Shown: piece by piece, positions 17,122 to 26,026 of the stretch
Position numbering within the stretch: the first letter of the stretch is position 1
Layout: every line of letters begins with the position of its first letter
Origin: JBBIRW01 sp037441565
Lineage (GTDB): Bacteria > Desulfobacterota > JBBIRW01
Direction of reading: 5' to 3'
Assembly (NCBI GenBank): GCA_037441565.1
Contig: JBBIRW010000001.1
Coordinates: forward strand, 62,001-126,000
Length of the DNA: 64,000 nucleotides
The notes under the pieces: model-generated
The model's database searches: none
Told to the model about the DNA's origin: nothing
Seen by the model: the letters and a program-made list of their open reading frames with translations, nothing else
Translations under genes and position numbers: made by a program

Positions 17122-18126
17122 ATGAAGGTAGCAATAACCTATAACATTAAAGTGAGAGACAATACAACCGGGATTGAGGATTACTATGCTGAATTTGATG
17201 ATCTTGAAACCATTATGGCAATTGGATCAGCATTGTCTTCAAGATATGAAGTGGTCTTTATCGAAGCGGATGAAAATGCATATAACAGATTGAGAAAGGA
17301 GAGACCTGACATCGTCTTCAATATCGCAGAGGGTATAAGAGGGCTGTATAGAGAATCCCATATTCCTGCTATACTGGAACTCCTTGGTATTCCATATACA
17401 GGCTCAGATCCCCTGACACTTGCTGAGTGTCTTGATAAGGCAAGATGCAAAGAGATTCTCTCCCACCATGGTATACCAACGCCAGCATTCGCTGTTATAT
17501 ATGATATGAATTATACGCCAGTGCTGCCTGAATACCCCCTTATACTGAAACCATTAAGGGAAGGATCAAGTAAGGGAATAAGAAATAGCTCCTTAGTCTT
17601 CACAGAAGATGAATTCTTGAGGGAGTGCAGAAGGATTTTCGAAGTTTATAATGAACCTGTTCTTGTTGAGAAGTTTCTCAAAGGGAGGGAATTCACCGTA
17701 TCATTGATAGGCAACGATGATCATATAAGGGTTCTTCCAATCATAGAGATAAAGTTTGATGAGTTACCAGAAGGTTCAAACCCCATATATTCCTATGAGG
17801 CAAAATGGATATGGGATACAAAGGAATGGCCTCTTAATATATTTGAATGTCCTGCAAGGCTTGAACCCTCCCTTGAAAAGAAAATAATGGATGTATCTAT
17901 TAAGGCATTTAAGGCATTGAGATGCAGGGATTGGTGCAGGATAGATATAAGGCTTGATGAAAATGATGAGCCAAACGTGCTTGAACTCAATCCACTTCCT
18001 GGGATTATTCCTGATCCCAGATGTAATTCATGTTTTTCAAAAGCAGCAAGAACGGCTGGGTTGAGCTATGAAGAAATGGTTAACGAGATTCTGAATTGTG
18101 CAATGAGGAGATATAATATTATCTGA
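17122..18126 (+). CDS. ATP-grasp ligase, D-Ala-D-Ala-ligase-like (copy 2)
   Basis: This 334-aa protein is a clear paralogue of the gene before it: both have VFNIAEG, LGIPYTGS.PLTLA.CL.KAR, a KPLREGSSKGI loop and CRIDIRLDENDEPNVLELNPLPGI. ATG 17122 is preferred over the in-frame TTG 17110 because TGAGGA lies at normal spacing. It begins eight bases after copy 1 stops and overlaps the next gene by one base (TGATG). Tandem duplication followed by divergence suggests two successive ligation steps or a heteromeric enzyme. The function is not established from sequence. Confidence 0.8.
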   Translation: MKVAITYNIKVRDNTTGIEDYYAEFDDLETIMAIGSALSSRYEVVFIEADENAYNRLRKERPDIVFNIAEGIRGLYRESHIPAILELLGIPYTGSDPLTLAECLDKARCKEILSHHGIPTPAFAVIYDMNYTPVLPEYPLILKPLREGSSKGIRNSSLVFTEDEFLRECRRIFEVYNEPVLVEKFLKGREFTVSLIGNDDHIRVLPIIEIKFDELPEGSNPIYSYEAKWIWDTKEWPLNIFECPARLEPSLEKKIMDVSIKAFKALRCRDWCRIDIRLDENDEPNVLELNPLPGIIPDPRCNSCFSKAARTAGLSYEEMVNEILNCAMRRYNII

Positions 18127-19445
18127 TGGAGGATGCTGTGGAGATAAAATTGGCATTGATTGAAAAGATAGATTCACTGAAAGCTAAGGTCGCTGTAATT
18201 GGTCTCGGATATGTTGGCCTTCCGCTCGCAGTGGAGATGGCAAAGGCTGGCTTTGATGTAACAGGCATAGATGTGGATGACAAAAGGGTGGAGATGCTTA
18301 ATGAAGGGGCTCCATATATAATGGATGTTTCAGAAGATGATATAAAGGAATGTGTGAGAAAAAATAAATTACGTGCGGTATCCTCCTATAATGTTCTTTC
18401 AGAAGTAGATTGTGTGTGTATATGTGTTCCTACACCACTCAGAAAAACAAAGGATCCTGATATCTCTTTCATACTTTCTGCAATCGAGGAGGTATCAAAG
18501 AGGATAAGAAAAGGCCAACTTATTGTCCTTGAAAGCACATCCTATCCTGGCACCACAGATGAACTATTTCTTCCATCACTTGAGGATTCTGGTCTTCATG
18601 CGGGTAAAGATTTCTTTCTTGCATTTTCTCCGGAGAGGGTTGATCCTGGTAATAAAATATTCAAAACAAAGAATATACCAAAAGTTGTTGGAGGTGTAAC
18701 TTCATCTTGCACTGAGGTAGCATCATTTTTTTATAAAAAGTTCATAGATGATGTATTTCCTGTTTCATCAGCAAAGGTTGCTGAGATGGTGAAACTTCTT
18801 GAAAATACATTCAGGAGTGTTAATATTGCGCTTGTCAATGAGCTTGCTTTAATGTGCAATAAGATGGGTATTGATGTCTGGGAGGTTATAGAGGCTGCAG
18901 CAACAAAGCCTTTTGGATTCATGCCCTTTTATCCGGGGCCAGGTCTCGGCGGACATTGTATCCCCGTAGATCCCTATTATCTTGTATGGAAGGCAAGATC
19001 TATCGGTTTTGAACCAAGGTTTATAGAGATTGCTGGTTATATTAATTCGAATATGCCTGCATATGTTGTAGCAAGAATAATGGATGCATTGAATAATAGG
19101 GGAAAGCCTGTAAAGGGATCAAAAATACTTATAATAGGTGTATCATATAAAAAGGATGTTAGCGATACGAGGGAGTCTCCTGCACTCGATATAATGGCAA
19201 TGCTTGAAGAAAAGGGTGCGGAAATAAGTTTCTCAGATCCCTATAATAGTGTGATAAAAATTGGTGATAGATTATATCAATCTGTTGAAATCAGTGCAAA
19301 GTATCTCAGAAAAATGGACTGCGTTATTATTGTTACCGATCATTCACTTTTTGATTACAAAATGATCTTTGAGAATTCATCACTTATATTTGATGCGAGA
19401 AATGCTCTTAAAGGATTTAAGGGAGATAATATAGTAAAGTTATGA
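18126..19445 (+). CDS. Nucleotide-sugar 6-dehydrogenase (WbpA/UDP-N-acetylglucosamine type)
   Basis: This 439-aa enzyme oxidises carbon 6 of a UDP-sugar in two NAD+-dependent steps. It has an N-terminal Rossmann motif (VIGLGYVGLPLAVEMAKAGF), the SPERVDPGN segment, and the catalytic cysteine Cys278 in GLGGHCIPVDPYYL. A C-terminal UDP-binding domain includes SYKKDVSDTRESPA. The sequence fits the WbpA/UDP-GlcNAc 6-dehydrogenase branch better than UDP-glucose dehydrogenase, but the substrate is inferred. An epimerase gene overlaps its end by four bases, so the two probably make one acidic amino-sugar precursor for a surface glycan. Confidence 0.88.
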   Translation: MEDAVEIKLALIEKIDSLKAKVAVIGLGYVGLPLAVEMAKAGFDVTGIDVDDKRVEMLNEGAPYIMDVSEDDIKECVRKNKLRAVSSYNVLSEVDCVCICVPTPLRKTKDPDISFILSAIEEVSKRIRKGQLIVLESTSYPGTTDELFLPSLEDSGLHAGKDFFLAFSPERVDPGNKIFKTKNIPKVVGGVTSSCTEVASFFYKKFIDDVFPVSSAKVAEMVKLLENTFRSVNIALVNELALMCNKMGIDVWEVIEAAATKPFGFMPFYPGPGLGGHCIPVDPYYLVWKARSIGFEPRFIEIAGYINSNMPAYVVARIMDALNNRGKPVKGSKILIIGVSYKKDVSDTRESPALDIMAMLEEKGAEISFSDPYNSVIKIGDRLYQSVEISAKYLRKMDCVIIVTDHSLFDYKMIFENSSLIFDARNALKGFKGDNIVKL

Positions 19446-20395
19446 GAAATAGTTTATATCTTGTGACAGGTGGAGCGGGATTCATTGGTTCACATATTGT
19501 GGAGTATCTTATTAGCGGGGGATATGCGGTGAGGGTTCTTGATAATTTTACAACAGGAAAGAGGGAGAATCTTTTCTCTGTAATCGACAGAATAGAACTC
19601 ATAGAAGGCGATATAAGGGATTATGAGACCCTGATGAGAGCACTTGATGGTGTTAATTGTATATTTCATCAGGCGGCGGTGACATCCGTATCAAGATCGT
19701 GGGATGATCCGATTTATACTTTTGATGTTAACTCCATGGGAACATTGAAGCTCATTATTGCTGCCTCAAAATCTGGCGTTAAGAAAATTATATATGCATC
19801 ATCATCATCAGTCTATGGAGATACTCCTATCCTCCCAAAAAACGAGGATATGCAACCGAAACCTATTTCACCTTATGCACTGAGCAAACTGATGGGCGAG
19901 CAAAAACTTGGATTATTTGCTGAGTCAGCCGGAATTAATGTTATAGTGCTCAGGTATTTCAATGTATATGGACCGAAGCAGGATGAATCATCTCCTTATT
20001 CTGCAGTGATTCCAAAATTTATAGATGCCATATTAAGGAAAAAGCCTCCCGTCATATATGGTGATGGTGAACAAACAAGAGATTTTACATATGTAGATGA
20101 TGTTGTAAAAGCAAATATACTTGCCATGGAGTGTAAACAGGATGGATGTTTTGTTATGAATATAGGAACAGGAATAAGCACAAGTATAAATGAACTTTTC
20201 AAAAAGATATGTGAGATAACAGGTAATTATGTAATCCCTGATTTCAAGCCTCCGAGAGAAGGTGATGTAAGACATTCAATGGCGAGCATCGAAAGGGCAG
20301 AGAAGATTATTGGATACAAACCGGAGACCTCATTAGAAGAAGGATTGAGGGAAACGATAGAATATTTTAAAAAGAGAATTATTAAAAAAACTTAA
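19442..20395 (+). CDS. NAD-dependent UDP-sugar epimerase (WbpP/GalE-like)
   Basis: The 317-aa extended short-chain dehydrogenase has TGGAGFIGSHI at the nucleotide-binding site, SSSSVYG with the catalytic serine, and the YxxxK pair in SPYALSK. YFNVYGPKQDESSPYSAVIPKF and the YGDGEQTRDFTYVDDV segment match UDP-N-acetylglucosamine 4-epimerases of the WbpP type. It overlaps the upstream 6-dehydrogenase by four bases, suggesting sequential action in surface polysaccharide precursor synthesis. Product stereochemistry cannot be fixed from sequence. Confidence 0.85.
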   Translation: MRNSLYLVTGGAGFIGSHIVEYLISGGYAVRVLDNFTTGKRENLFSVIDRIELIEGDIRDYETLMRALDGVNCIFHQAAVTSVSRSWDDPIYTFDVNSMGTLKLIIAASKSGVKKIIYASSSSVYGDTPILPKNEDMQPKPISPYALSKLMGEQKLGLFAESAGINVIVLRYFNVYGPKQDESSPYSAVIPKFIDAILRKKPPVIYGDGEQTRDFTYVDDVVKANILAMECKQDGCFVMNIGTGISTSINELFKKICEITGNYVIPDFKPPREGDVRHSMASIERAEKIIGYKPETSLEEGLRETIEYFKKRIIKKT

Positions 20396-20407
20396 AAGGA
20401 GGAAACA

Positions 20408-20806
20408 ATGATTGGAAGAATGAAAAGGAAGGGATTGATTGCATGGTATCTTATTGGCGCTATGCTTTTTATAGGGATGATCCCAAGGAGTGCCTCAGCA
20501 ATATGGATAGGCAGCAACTATGGGAATTCTCTGCCAGAAAGAATCGAGGATCTCAAGAAGATGCAGAAATTTCTTGAGACAGAGATTGTTAAAAAGAGGC
20601 TTCAGGATCTTGGCTACTCAATAGATGAGATAAAGGAGAGGATTTCACTTTTAACAGATGATGATCTTCATTTTCTCGCAAACCATCTTGAAGGTATTAA
20701 ACCAGCAGGTGATGGGGGCGTTGCTGTTCTTGTTATTCTTGTAATCCTGCTTACAATTCTTCTTATGATTTACATAACTGGACACAAGGTCATAATTACG
20801 AAATGA
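20408..20806 (+). CDS. PA2779-family membrane protein
   Basis: The 132-aa protein has an N-terminal hydrophobic segment (about residues 10-30), a helical central region with LEDEIVKKRL-type pattern (TEIVKKRLQDLGYSIDEI) followed by LTDDDLHFLANHLE, and a C-terminal membrane helix (about 105-127). This matches the small PA2779-like proteins that precede a C39 peptidase gene in many Gram-negative bacteria. AAAAGGAGG lies before the ATG. The next gene overlaps by four bases. The function is unknown; linkage suggests it works with the peptidase. Confidence 0.75.
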   Translation: MIGRMKRKGLIAWYLIGAMLFIGMIPRSASAIWIGSNYGNSLPERIEDLKKMQKFLETEIVKKRLQDLGYSIDEIKERISLLTDDDLHFLANHLEGIKPAGDGGVAVLVILVILLTILLMIYITGHKVIITK

Positions 20807-21336
20807 GGAATGGCATTATTGTCCTTTTTTCGATTCTGATCTTCACAGGATTTATAGAAAATGCATATGGATCTGGAAAAAGGATAATTTTGCCTGTCCC
20901 CTTCAACCCTCAGGAGGATTATTATTGTGGACCCTCATCGCTTGCAAGTGTAATGCAATTTTATGGGAGAAACATTTCCCAGCATGAGATAGCAAAAGAG
21001 GTTTTCAAAAGGGATCTTGGCGGATCGATTGCCCTTGATCTGATGCTTTTTGCGAGAAAGATGGGTTTTAGAGGAGAAATAATCGAGGGAGATATGGAGA
21101 TAATCAAAAGTAAAATAGAAAGTGGTCAACCACTTATAGTGCTTCTTGACATAGGGTGGTTTTTCTATTCGAGACCTCATTTTGCCGTAGTGGTGGGATA
21201 TGATAGCGAGAAGAACATGATAATTGTTAATTCTGGAAGAAACAGGGAGCAGGAGTATGAAAGGGAAGAATTCATCAGAATATGGAAGAAAATGGGAAAC
21301 CTTATTCTTCTTGTTGCTCCTGCTGATAGCAGGTAG
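20803..21336 (+). CDS. Secreted C39-type papain-like peptidase (PA2778-like)
   Basis: The 177-aa protein has a signal-like N-terminus (about residues 1-22) and a C39 peptidase core: QEDYYCGPSSLASVMQFYG with the nucleophile Cys42, GGSIALDLMLFARKMGF, and RPHFAVVVGY with His126. The usual third catalytic Asp position reads Asn in IIVNSGRN near residue 143. In Pseudomonas PA2778 a TPR domain is fused to this peptidase; here it is a separate overlapping gene. The substrate is unknown; no bacteriocin precursor with a double-glycine leader was noticed nearby. Confidence 0.8.
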   Translation: MRNGIIVLFSILIFTGFIENAYGSGKRIILPVPFNPQEDYYCGPSSLASVMQFYGRNISQHEIAKEVFKRDLGGSIALDLMLFARKMGFRGEIIEGDMEIIKSKIESGQPLIVLLDIGWFFYSRPHFAVVVGYDSEKNMIIVNSGRNREQEYEREEFIRIWKKMGNLILLVAPADSR

Positions 21337-21964
21337 CTTTTATTCATGCACTTCTTCGAGGATCAGCTTTACGGCTGATCCCTTTAGTTATGAGGAGCAT
21401 ATGGAGCTTGCTTCAGTTTATGAAAGAATGGGCAATATGGATCTTGCATTAAAACATTACCTGGATGCTTCAATTAAGGAAAAAAATAAGCCGGATCCCT
21501 TTTTAAGAATGGGGGATATTCATTATATAAAAGGTAATTTCGATGAGGCAAAGAAAAACTATGAGAAGGCATTTGAACTTGGCTATAGGGATGTACGCCT
21601 TTTAAATAACCTTGCATACGTAATTGTGTTAACAGGAGGTGATCTAAACAGGGCTGAATCACTTATAAATGAATCGCTGAAAATGAAGCCAGAGAAGCCA
21701 TACTTATACCTTGATACCCTTGCTCTCATCTATATAAAAAAGGGGGAATACGAAGATGCGGAAAAACTTCTCAGGAATATAATTAATGAGGCGAGATCTG
21801 AGAGAGACGAAGTTCTTTCGGAGATATATCTTCACTATGGGATAACACTTATGAAACTCGAAAAGACAGTTGAATCCAGGGAGGCATTTGAAAAATGTAT
21901 AAAGCTTAACCCCTCCGGTAAAGCTGCAAATGATGCACGGAATTATCTGAACAACCTTCCTTGA
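21257..21964 (+). CDS. TPR-repeat (lipo)protein, partner of the C39 peptidase
   Basis: The 235-aa protein has a hydrophobic N-terminus ending in a cysteine (SFYSCTSS, a weak lipobox), then tetratricopeptide repeats from about residue 45 to the end (for example YERMGNMDLALKHYLDAS). ATG 21257 is preferred because AGGAG precedes it; longer in-frame starts give no signal sequence. It overlaps the peptidase gene by 80 bases in another frame. Together the two genes appear to be a split version of the fused PA2778 protein. Confidence 0.78.
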   Translation: MKGKNSSEYGRKWETLFFLLLLLIAGSFYSCTSSRISFTADPFSYEEHMELASVYERMGNMDLALKHYLDASIKEKNKPDPFLRMGDIHYIKGNFDEAKKNYEKAFELGYRDVRLLNNLAYVIVLTGGDLNRAESLINESLKMKPEKPYLYLDTLALIYIKKGEYEDAEKLLRNIINEARSERDEVLSEIYLHYGITLMKLEKTVESREAFEKCIKLNPSGKAANDARNYLNNLP

Positions 21965-22025
21965 AGGGCAAAGTCATCAATGATATTATAAAAAAGAAGT
22001 TATCCTCATTAGAAAGTGAATAAAC

Positions 22026-24407
22026 ATGGAAAAGCGAGAGGACGGCCATATTGATCGCATGGAGGAGAGGAAGGATTTATCATATGAATCAGTATCGGAA
22101 TTGTGCATATTCCCGCTCAGGGAGATGATCATCTTTCCTGGCACACTTCTTCCGATAAGTATATCCGGTGAAAGGATCATCAGTCTCATCAATCACGCCA
22201 TAAATAATCATCAGAGACTTCTTGGTGTTTTTCTCATTAAAGATGTTAAGAAAGCGGAGGTTGATCCTGATGATTTATACCATATGGGTGTTGCAGCAAT
22301 TATTCATAGAATGATGAAGCTTCCTGATGGGACCGCAAGACTTATACTACAAGGATTGTACAGGATCAGGATAGTGGAATTCCTATCAACCAACCCCTTT
22401 TTTATAGCTAAGGTCGAAAGCGCTCCGGAAAAGGTCGAACTTACAAAAACAACAGAAGCCCTATTGAGGAATACACTGAATCTTGCCCAGAAATTTATAT
22501 CACTCACCCCTTATATACCCGACGAGATCCATGAAATTTTACTTAACATTGACGACCCCTTAAGAACAGTATATATGCTCACATCCCTCATAAGGGTCAG
22601 GATAGATGAAAAACAGGAAATCCTTGAGGTTGATTCCCTTGAAGAGAAACTTAAGAAACTCAATATGCATCTAACAAGAGAGATTGACCTCCTTGAGCTT
22701 GGCAATCGCATCCAGTCAGAGGCCCAGAAGGAGATGGAAAAGATAAACAGGGAGTTCTTTCTCAGACAGCAGCTCAAGGCAATAAAGCAGGAGCTCGGTG
22801 AAATAGATGATCGTGAGGCAGAGGTTCAGCAGCTTCTTGAGAGGCTCTCCTCGATGGATTTGCCGGAGGAGGTGAGGGTTGAGGCTGAGCGAGAGATAAG
22901 AAGACTTGAGAGAATTGCACCTGCATCACCAGAATACACTGTTATAAGAAACTACATAGACTGGGTCCTTGATCTTCCATGGAATGTAAAAACGGAAGAT
23001 AACCTTGATCTTGAACGTGCAAAGATGATCCTTGATGAGGATCATCACGATCTTGAAGAGGTAAAAGAGAGGATACTTGAGTTCCTTGCAATAAGAAAAT
23101 TAAGACCAGAATCAAAAGCCCCCATACTTTGCTTTGTGGGACCACCTGGTGTGGGGAAGACATCCCTTGGAAAGTCTATTGCACGTGCACTGAGGAGGAA
23201 GTTTGTGAGGATATCCCTCGGAGGAATAAGGGATGAGGCGGAAATAAGGGGGCATAGAAGGACATATGTGGGAGCGCTTCCAGGAAAGATTATCCAGTCT
23301 TTGAAGGTTGCAGGCACCAAAAACCCTGTATTTATGATGGATGAGATAGATAAGATTGGTTCAGACTTCAGGGGCGATCCCTCTTCAGCCCTTCTTGAGG
23401 TTCTTGATCCGGAGCAGAATAATGCCTTCATGGATCACTATCTGGGTCTGCCCTTTGATCTATCGGAGATACTGTTCATAACAACTGCAAATACAGCACA
23501 AACCATTCAGAAACCCCTTCTGGATAGAATGGAGATTATAAGGATTCCTGGCTATACAGAAGATGAGAAGCTTGGAATAGCAAAGAGCCATCTCATACCG
23601 CGTCAACTAAAGGAGCATGCACTTTCGCCTGACGAGATTATTGTTGAGGATGATGCCATTCTGAAGATTATACTTTCCTATACAAGGGAAGCAGGTGTTA
23701 GGGAGATGGAAAGGCAGATAGCAAGGATATTCAGAAAGGCAGCCTTTGAAAAGGCAGCAGGAAGGCTCAATAAGCCCTTGATCATAAAACCGCAAAATCT
23801 GGCAGAATTCCTTGGTCCGGAAAGGATCTATCCGGAGATTGAATTCAGGACATCAAAGCCGGGTGTGGCCACAGGACTTGCATGGACGGAATGGGGTGGA
23901 GATGTAATATTTGTAGAGGCAGCAAAGATGCCTGGCAAGAGAGGTTTCTTCCTTACGGGACACCTTGGCGAAGTTATGCAGGAGTCAGCAAAAGCAGCAC
24001 TTAGTTATATAAGATCGAAGGCGAAGGAGCTCGGCATTGAGGAAGATTTCTTTGAAAAATATGATATACACCTTCATGTCCCATCAGGCGCCATTCCCAA
24101 GGATGGCCCTTCTGCAGGGATCACAATGGCAACAGCAATCGTTTCTTTGCTCAAGGAAAAACCCGTAAAGAAGGATATAGCAATGAGCGGGGAGATAACC
24201 CTTTCGGGGCTTGTTCTTCCAGTTGGTGGAATAAAGGAAAAGGTACTCGCTGCGAAGAGGTCTGGCATAAAAAGGGTTATCCTTCCTAAGAGAAATACTG
24301 GAGAGATAGAGGAGATAATGAGAAGTGGAAGGCTTGATGATATGGAGATCATTTTGGTTGATACCATTGATGAGGTATTAAAGGCAGCATTGGATCTTGA
24401 AGGCTAA
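22026..24407 (+). CDS. lon: ATP-dependent protease Lon (LonA)
   Basis: Lon degrades misfolded and regulatory proteins. The 793-aa protein has the N-terminal substrate domain (about residues 25-215), a coiled region, the AAA+ domain with Walker A GPPGVGKTSLGKS and Walker B VFMMDEIDK, and the C-terminal protease domain. Catalytic Ser696 (in GPSAGIT) and Lys739 (in GGIKEKV) are 43 apart, as in Escherichia coli. The N-terminus is slightly extended, and ATG 22061 is an alternative start. No convincing promoter was found in the 61-base gap upstream. Confidence 0.97.
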   Translation: MEKREDGHIDRMEERKDLSYESVSELCIFPLREMIIFPGTLLPISISGERIISLINHAINNHQRLLGVFLIKDVKKAEVDPDDLYHMGVAAIIHRMMKLPDGTARLILQGLYRIRIVEFLSTNPFFIAKVESAPEKVELTKTTEALLRNTLNLAQKFISLTPYIPDEIHEILLNIDDPLRTVYMLTSLIRVRIDEKQEILEVDSLEEKLKKLNMHLTREIDLLELGNRIQSEAQKEMEKINREFFLRQQLKAIKQELGEIDDREAEVQQLLERLSSMDLPEEVRVEAEREIRRLERIAPASPEYTVIRNYIDWVLDLPWNVKTEDNLDLERAKMILDEDHHDLEEVKERILEFLAIRKLRPESKAPILCFVGPPGVGKTSLGKSIARALRRKFVRISLGGIRDEAEIRGHRRTYVGALPGKIIQSLKVAGTKNPVFMMDEIDKIGSDFRGDPSSALLEVLDPEQNNAFMDHYLGLPFDLSEILFITTANTAQTIQKPLLDRMEIIRIPGYTEDEKLGIAKSHLIPRQLKEHALSPDEIIVEDDAILKIILSYTREAGVREMERQIARIFRKAAFEKAAGRLNKPLIIKPQNLAEFLGPERIYPEIEFRTSKPGVATGLAWTEWGGDVIFVEAAKMPGKRGFFLTGHLGEVMQESAKAALSYIRSKAKELGIEEDFFEKYDIHLHVPSGAIPKDGPSAGITMATAIVSLLKEKPVKKDIAMSGEITLSGLVLPVGGIKEKVLAAKRSGIKRVILPKRNTGEIEEIMRSGRLDDMEIILVDTIDEVLKAALDLEG

Positions 24408-24411
24408 AAGT

Positions 24412-25527
24412 ATGATGGATAAATCCATAAACCTTGGACGAATCTTCGGGATTCAGATATCAATACATTATTCATGGTTTATAGTTTTCGGATTGGTGGC
24501 ATGGAGCCTTTCGAGTGGGTATTTTCCTACCTTTTATCCTGAAAAGTCAACCTACCATTACTGGATCATGGGGATTATATCATCGATTTTATTATTCATT
24601 TCTGTTCTCCTTCATGAGTTATCGCATACATTGGTTGCTAACAGATCAGGTCTCAGGGTACACAGGATCAGCCTTTTTATCTTTGGCGGTATCGCCCACC
24701 TTAACGAGGAGCCTCAAAACCCATATGTGGAGTTGAGAGTTGCTGTGGCAGGTCCTTTATGCAGTGTGATCCTTGCAGGTGCCTTTTACCTGCTTGAAGG
24801 TATGACTGAAGGGATGGCCAAGGCAATATTTGGATATGTGGCGTTTATTAACCTTATGCTTTTTGGGTTTAACATGATACCGGGGTTTCCCCTGGATGGT
24901 GGAAGGATTTTAAGGGCACTGTGGTGGATGAATTCAGGTAACCTCAGGAAGTCAACAGAGATCTCAACCCAATTTGGAAAAGTTTTTGCGTTTTTCATGA
25001 TCTTTTATGGGTTTTTCCTTATAGTTAGCGGAAATATAGTTGGTGGAGCCTGGCTTATATTTATAGGATTTTTCCTTTACAATGCAGCTGAGGCAGGACT
25101 CAGACACACCCTGATAAGAAGGGCACTCTCGGGTGTGAAAGTAAGTGATATTATGACAAGGGATATTGTTCATGTGGAGGAGGATCTCACCCTTGATCGC
25201 CTGGTGGAGGATTATTTTCTGAAATACCGATATGTTTTCTTCCCGGTCTTTAAGGAGAGGAAGGTTGTTGGAGTAGTTACACTCAATGATGTGAGGGCAG
25301 TGCAGAAAGAGATGTGGCCATTTAAGCTCATAAGGGATATTATGAAGCCCATAAAGGATGATATGATAAGATCCTCAAAGGATGAGGCTTTTGATGTTCT
25401 TGAGCAGATGGTTATGAAAAATGTAGGTAGATTTCTTGTAATGGAGGAGTCTGAGCTTATTGGTATTATATCGAGAACGGATATCATGAATCTTTTCAAA
25501 ATAAAGATGGACCTTGGCAGTGATTGA
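24412..25527 (+). CDS. Site-2-protease-like membrane metalloprotease with two CBS domains
   Basis: This is a group of M50 proteases with a membrane zinc site. The 371-aa protein has about six helices, the zinc motif HELSH near residue 69, and a second motif FPLDGGR near residue 158. Two CBS domains follow (about 245-370: VSDIMTRDIVHV and IRDIMKPIKDD), which often bind adenine nucleotides. ATG 24412 is chosen over the TTG inside lon because GAAGG precedes it. It starts four bases after the lon stop, so membrane and cytosolic proteolysis genes are linked. The cleavage substrate is not evident. Confidence 0.9.
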   Translation: MMDKSINLGRIFGIQISIHYSWFIVFGLVAWSLSSGYFPTFYPEKSTYHYWIMGIISSILLFISVLLHELSHTLVANRSGLRVHRISLFIFGGIAHLNEEPQNPYVELRVAVAGPLCSVILAGAFYLLEGMTEGMAKAIFGYVAFINLMLFGFNMIPGFPLDGGRILRALWWMNSGNLRKSTEISTQFGKVFAFFMIFYGFFLIVSGNIVGGAWLIFIGFFLYNAAEAGLRHTLIRRALSGVKVSDIMTRDIVHVEEDLTLDRLVEDYFLKYRYVFFPVFKERKVVGVVTLNDVRAVQKEMWPFKLIRDIMKPIKDDMIRSSKDEAFDVLEQMVMKNVGRFLVMEESELIGIISRTDIMNLFKIKMDLGSD

Positions 25528-26026
25528 TCCCTCCGAATTAATAGAAAAAGTCCGTATTGAACAGATGAGGATGGAGGATCTGGATGAGGTTATGATTATT
25601 GAAAAGGCATCATTTATTACACCATGGACACGCGGGATGTTTATAGAGGAACTGGGAAGTCGTCATTCTGTATGTCTTGTTGCCAGGATGCCGGATGAAT
25701 CTGGAAGCGGGGAAAATGGTAAAATCATCGGTTTTGTCTGTTCATCTTTTATACTTGATGAAATTCATATACTTAATATTGCTGTTCATCCATCGTACAG
25801 AAGAAAAGGGGTTGCAGGCCTTATGATTAAGGAGATTATTAAGAAGGGGTACGAGAGAGGTAGTAGATACATATTTCTTGAAGTAAGGGTAAAGAATAAA
25901 GCTGCGATCAGATTTTATGAGAAACTGGGATTCAAGGTTATTGGTTTAAGAAAGGGATATTATGCAGACACAGGGGAAGACGCACTGATAATGGAAAAGG
26001 AGCTAATGGGAGTTGAGAATATTTGA
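25514..26026 (+). CDS. rimI: GNAT acetyltransferase, RimI-like
   Basis: The 170-aa protein matches ribosomal-protein S18 alanine N-acetyltransferase (RimI). It has the acetyl-CoA loop VHPSYRRKGVAGLMI and the segments LEVRVKNKAAIRFYEKLGF and YADTGEDALIM. The frame opens with TTG 25514 or GTG 25520, both inside the end of the protease gene, so the start is uncertain; ATG 25565 would remove part of the fold. pyrK overlaps its end by 14 bases. Confidence 0.85.
   Translation: MAVIDPSELIEKVRIEQMRMEDLDEVMIIEKASFITPWTRGMFIEELGSRHSVCLVARMPDESGSGENGKIIGFVCSSFILDEIHILNIAVHPSYRRKGVAGLMIKEIIKKGYERGSRYIFLEVRVKNKAAIRFYEKLGFKVIGLRKGYYADTGEDALIMEKELMGVENI

Noticed and set aside
20803..21336. C39 peptidase as a bacteriocin-processing system
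   Set aside because: There is no ABC transporter domain, no double-glycine leader peptide gene, and the context is the PA2779/TPR set.
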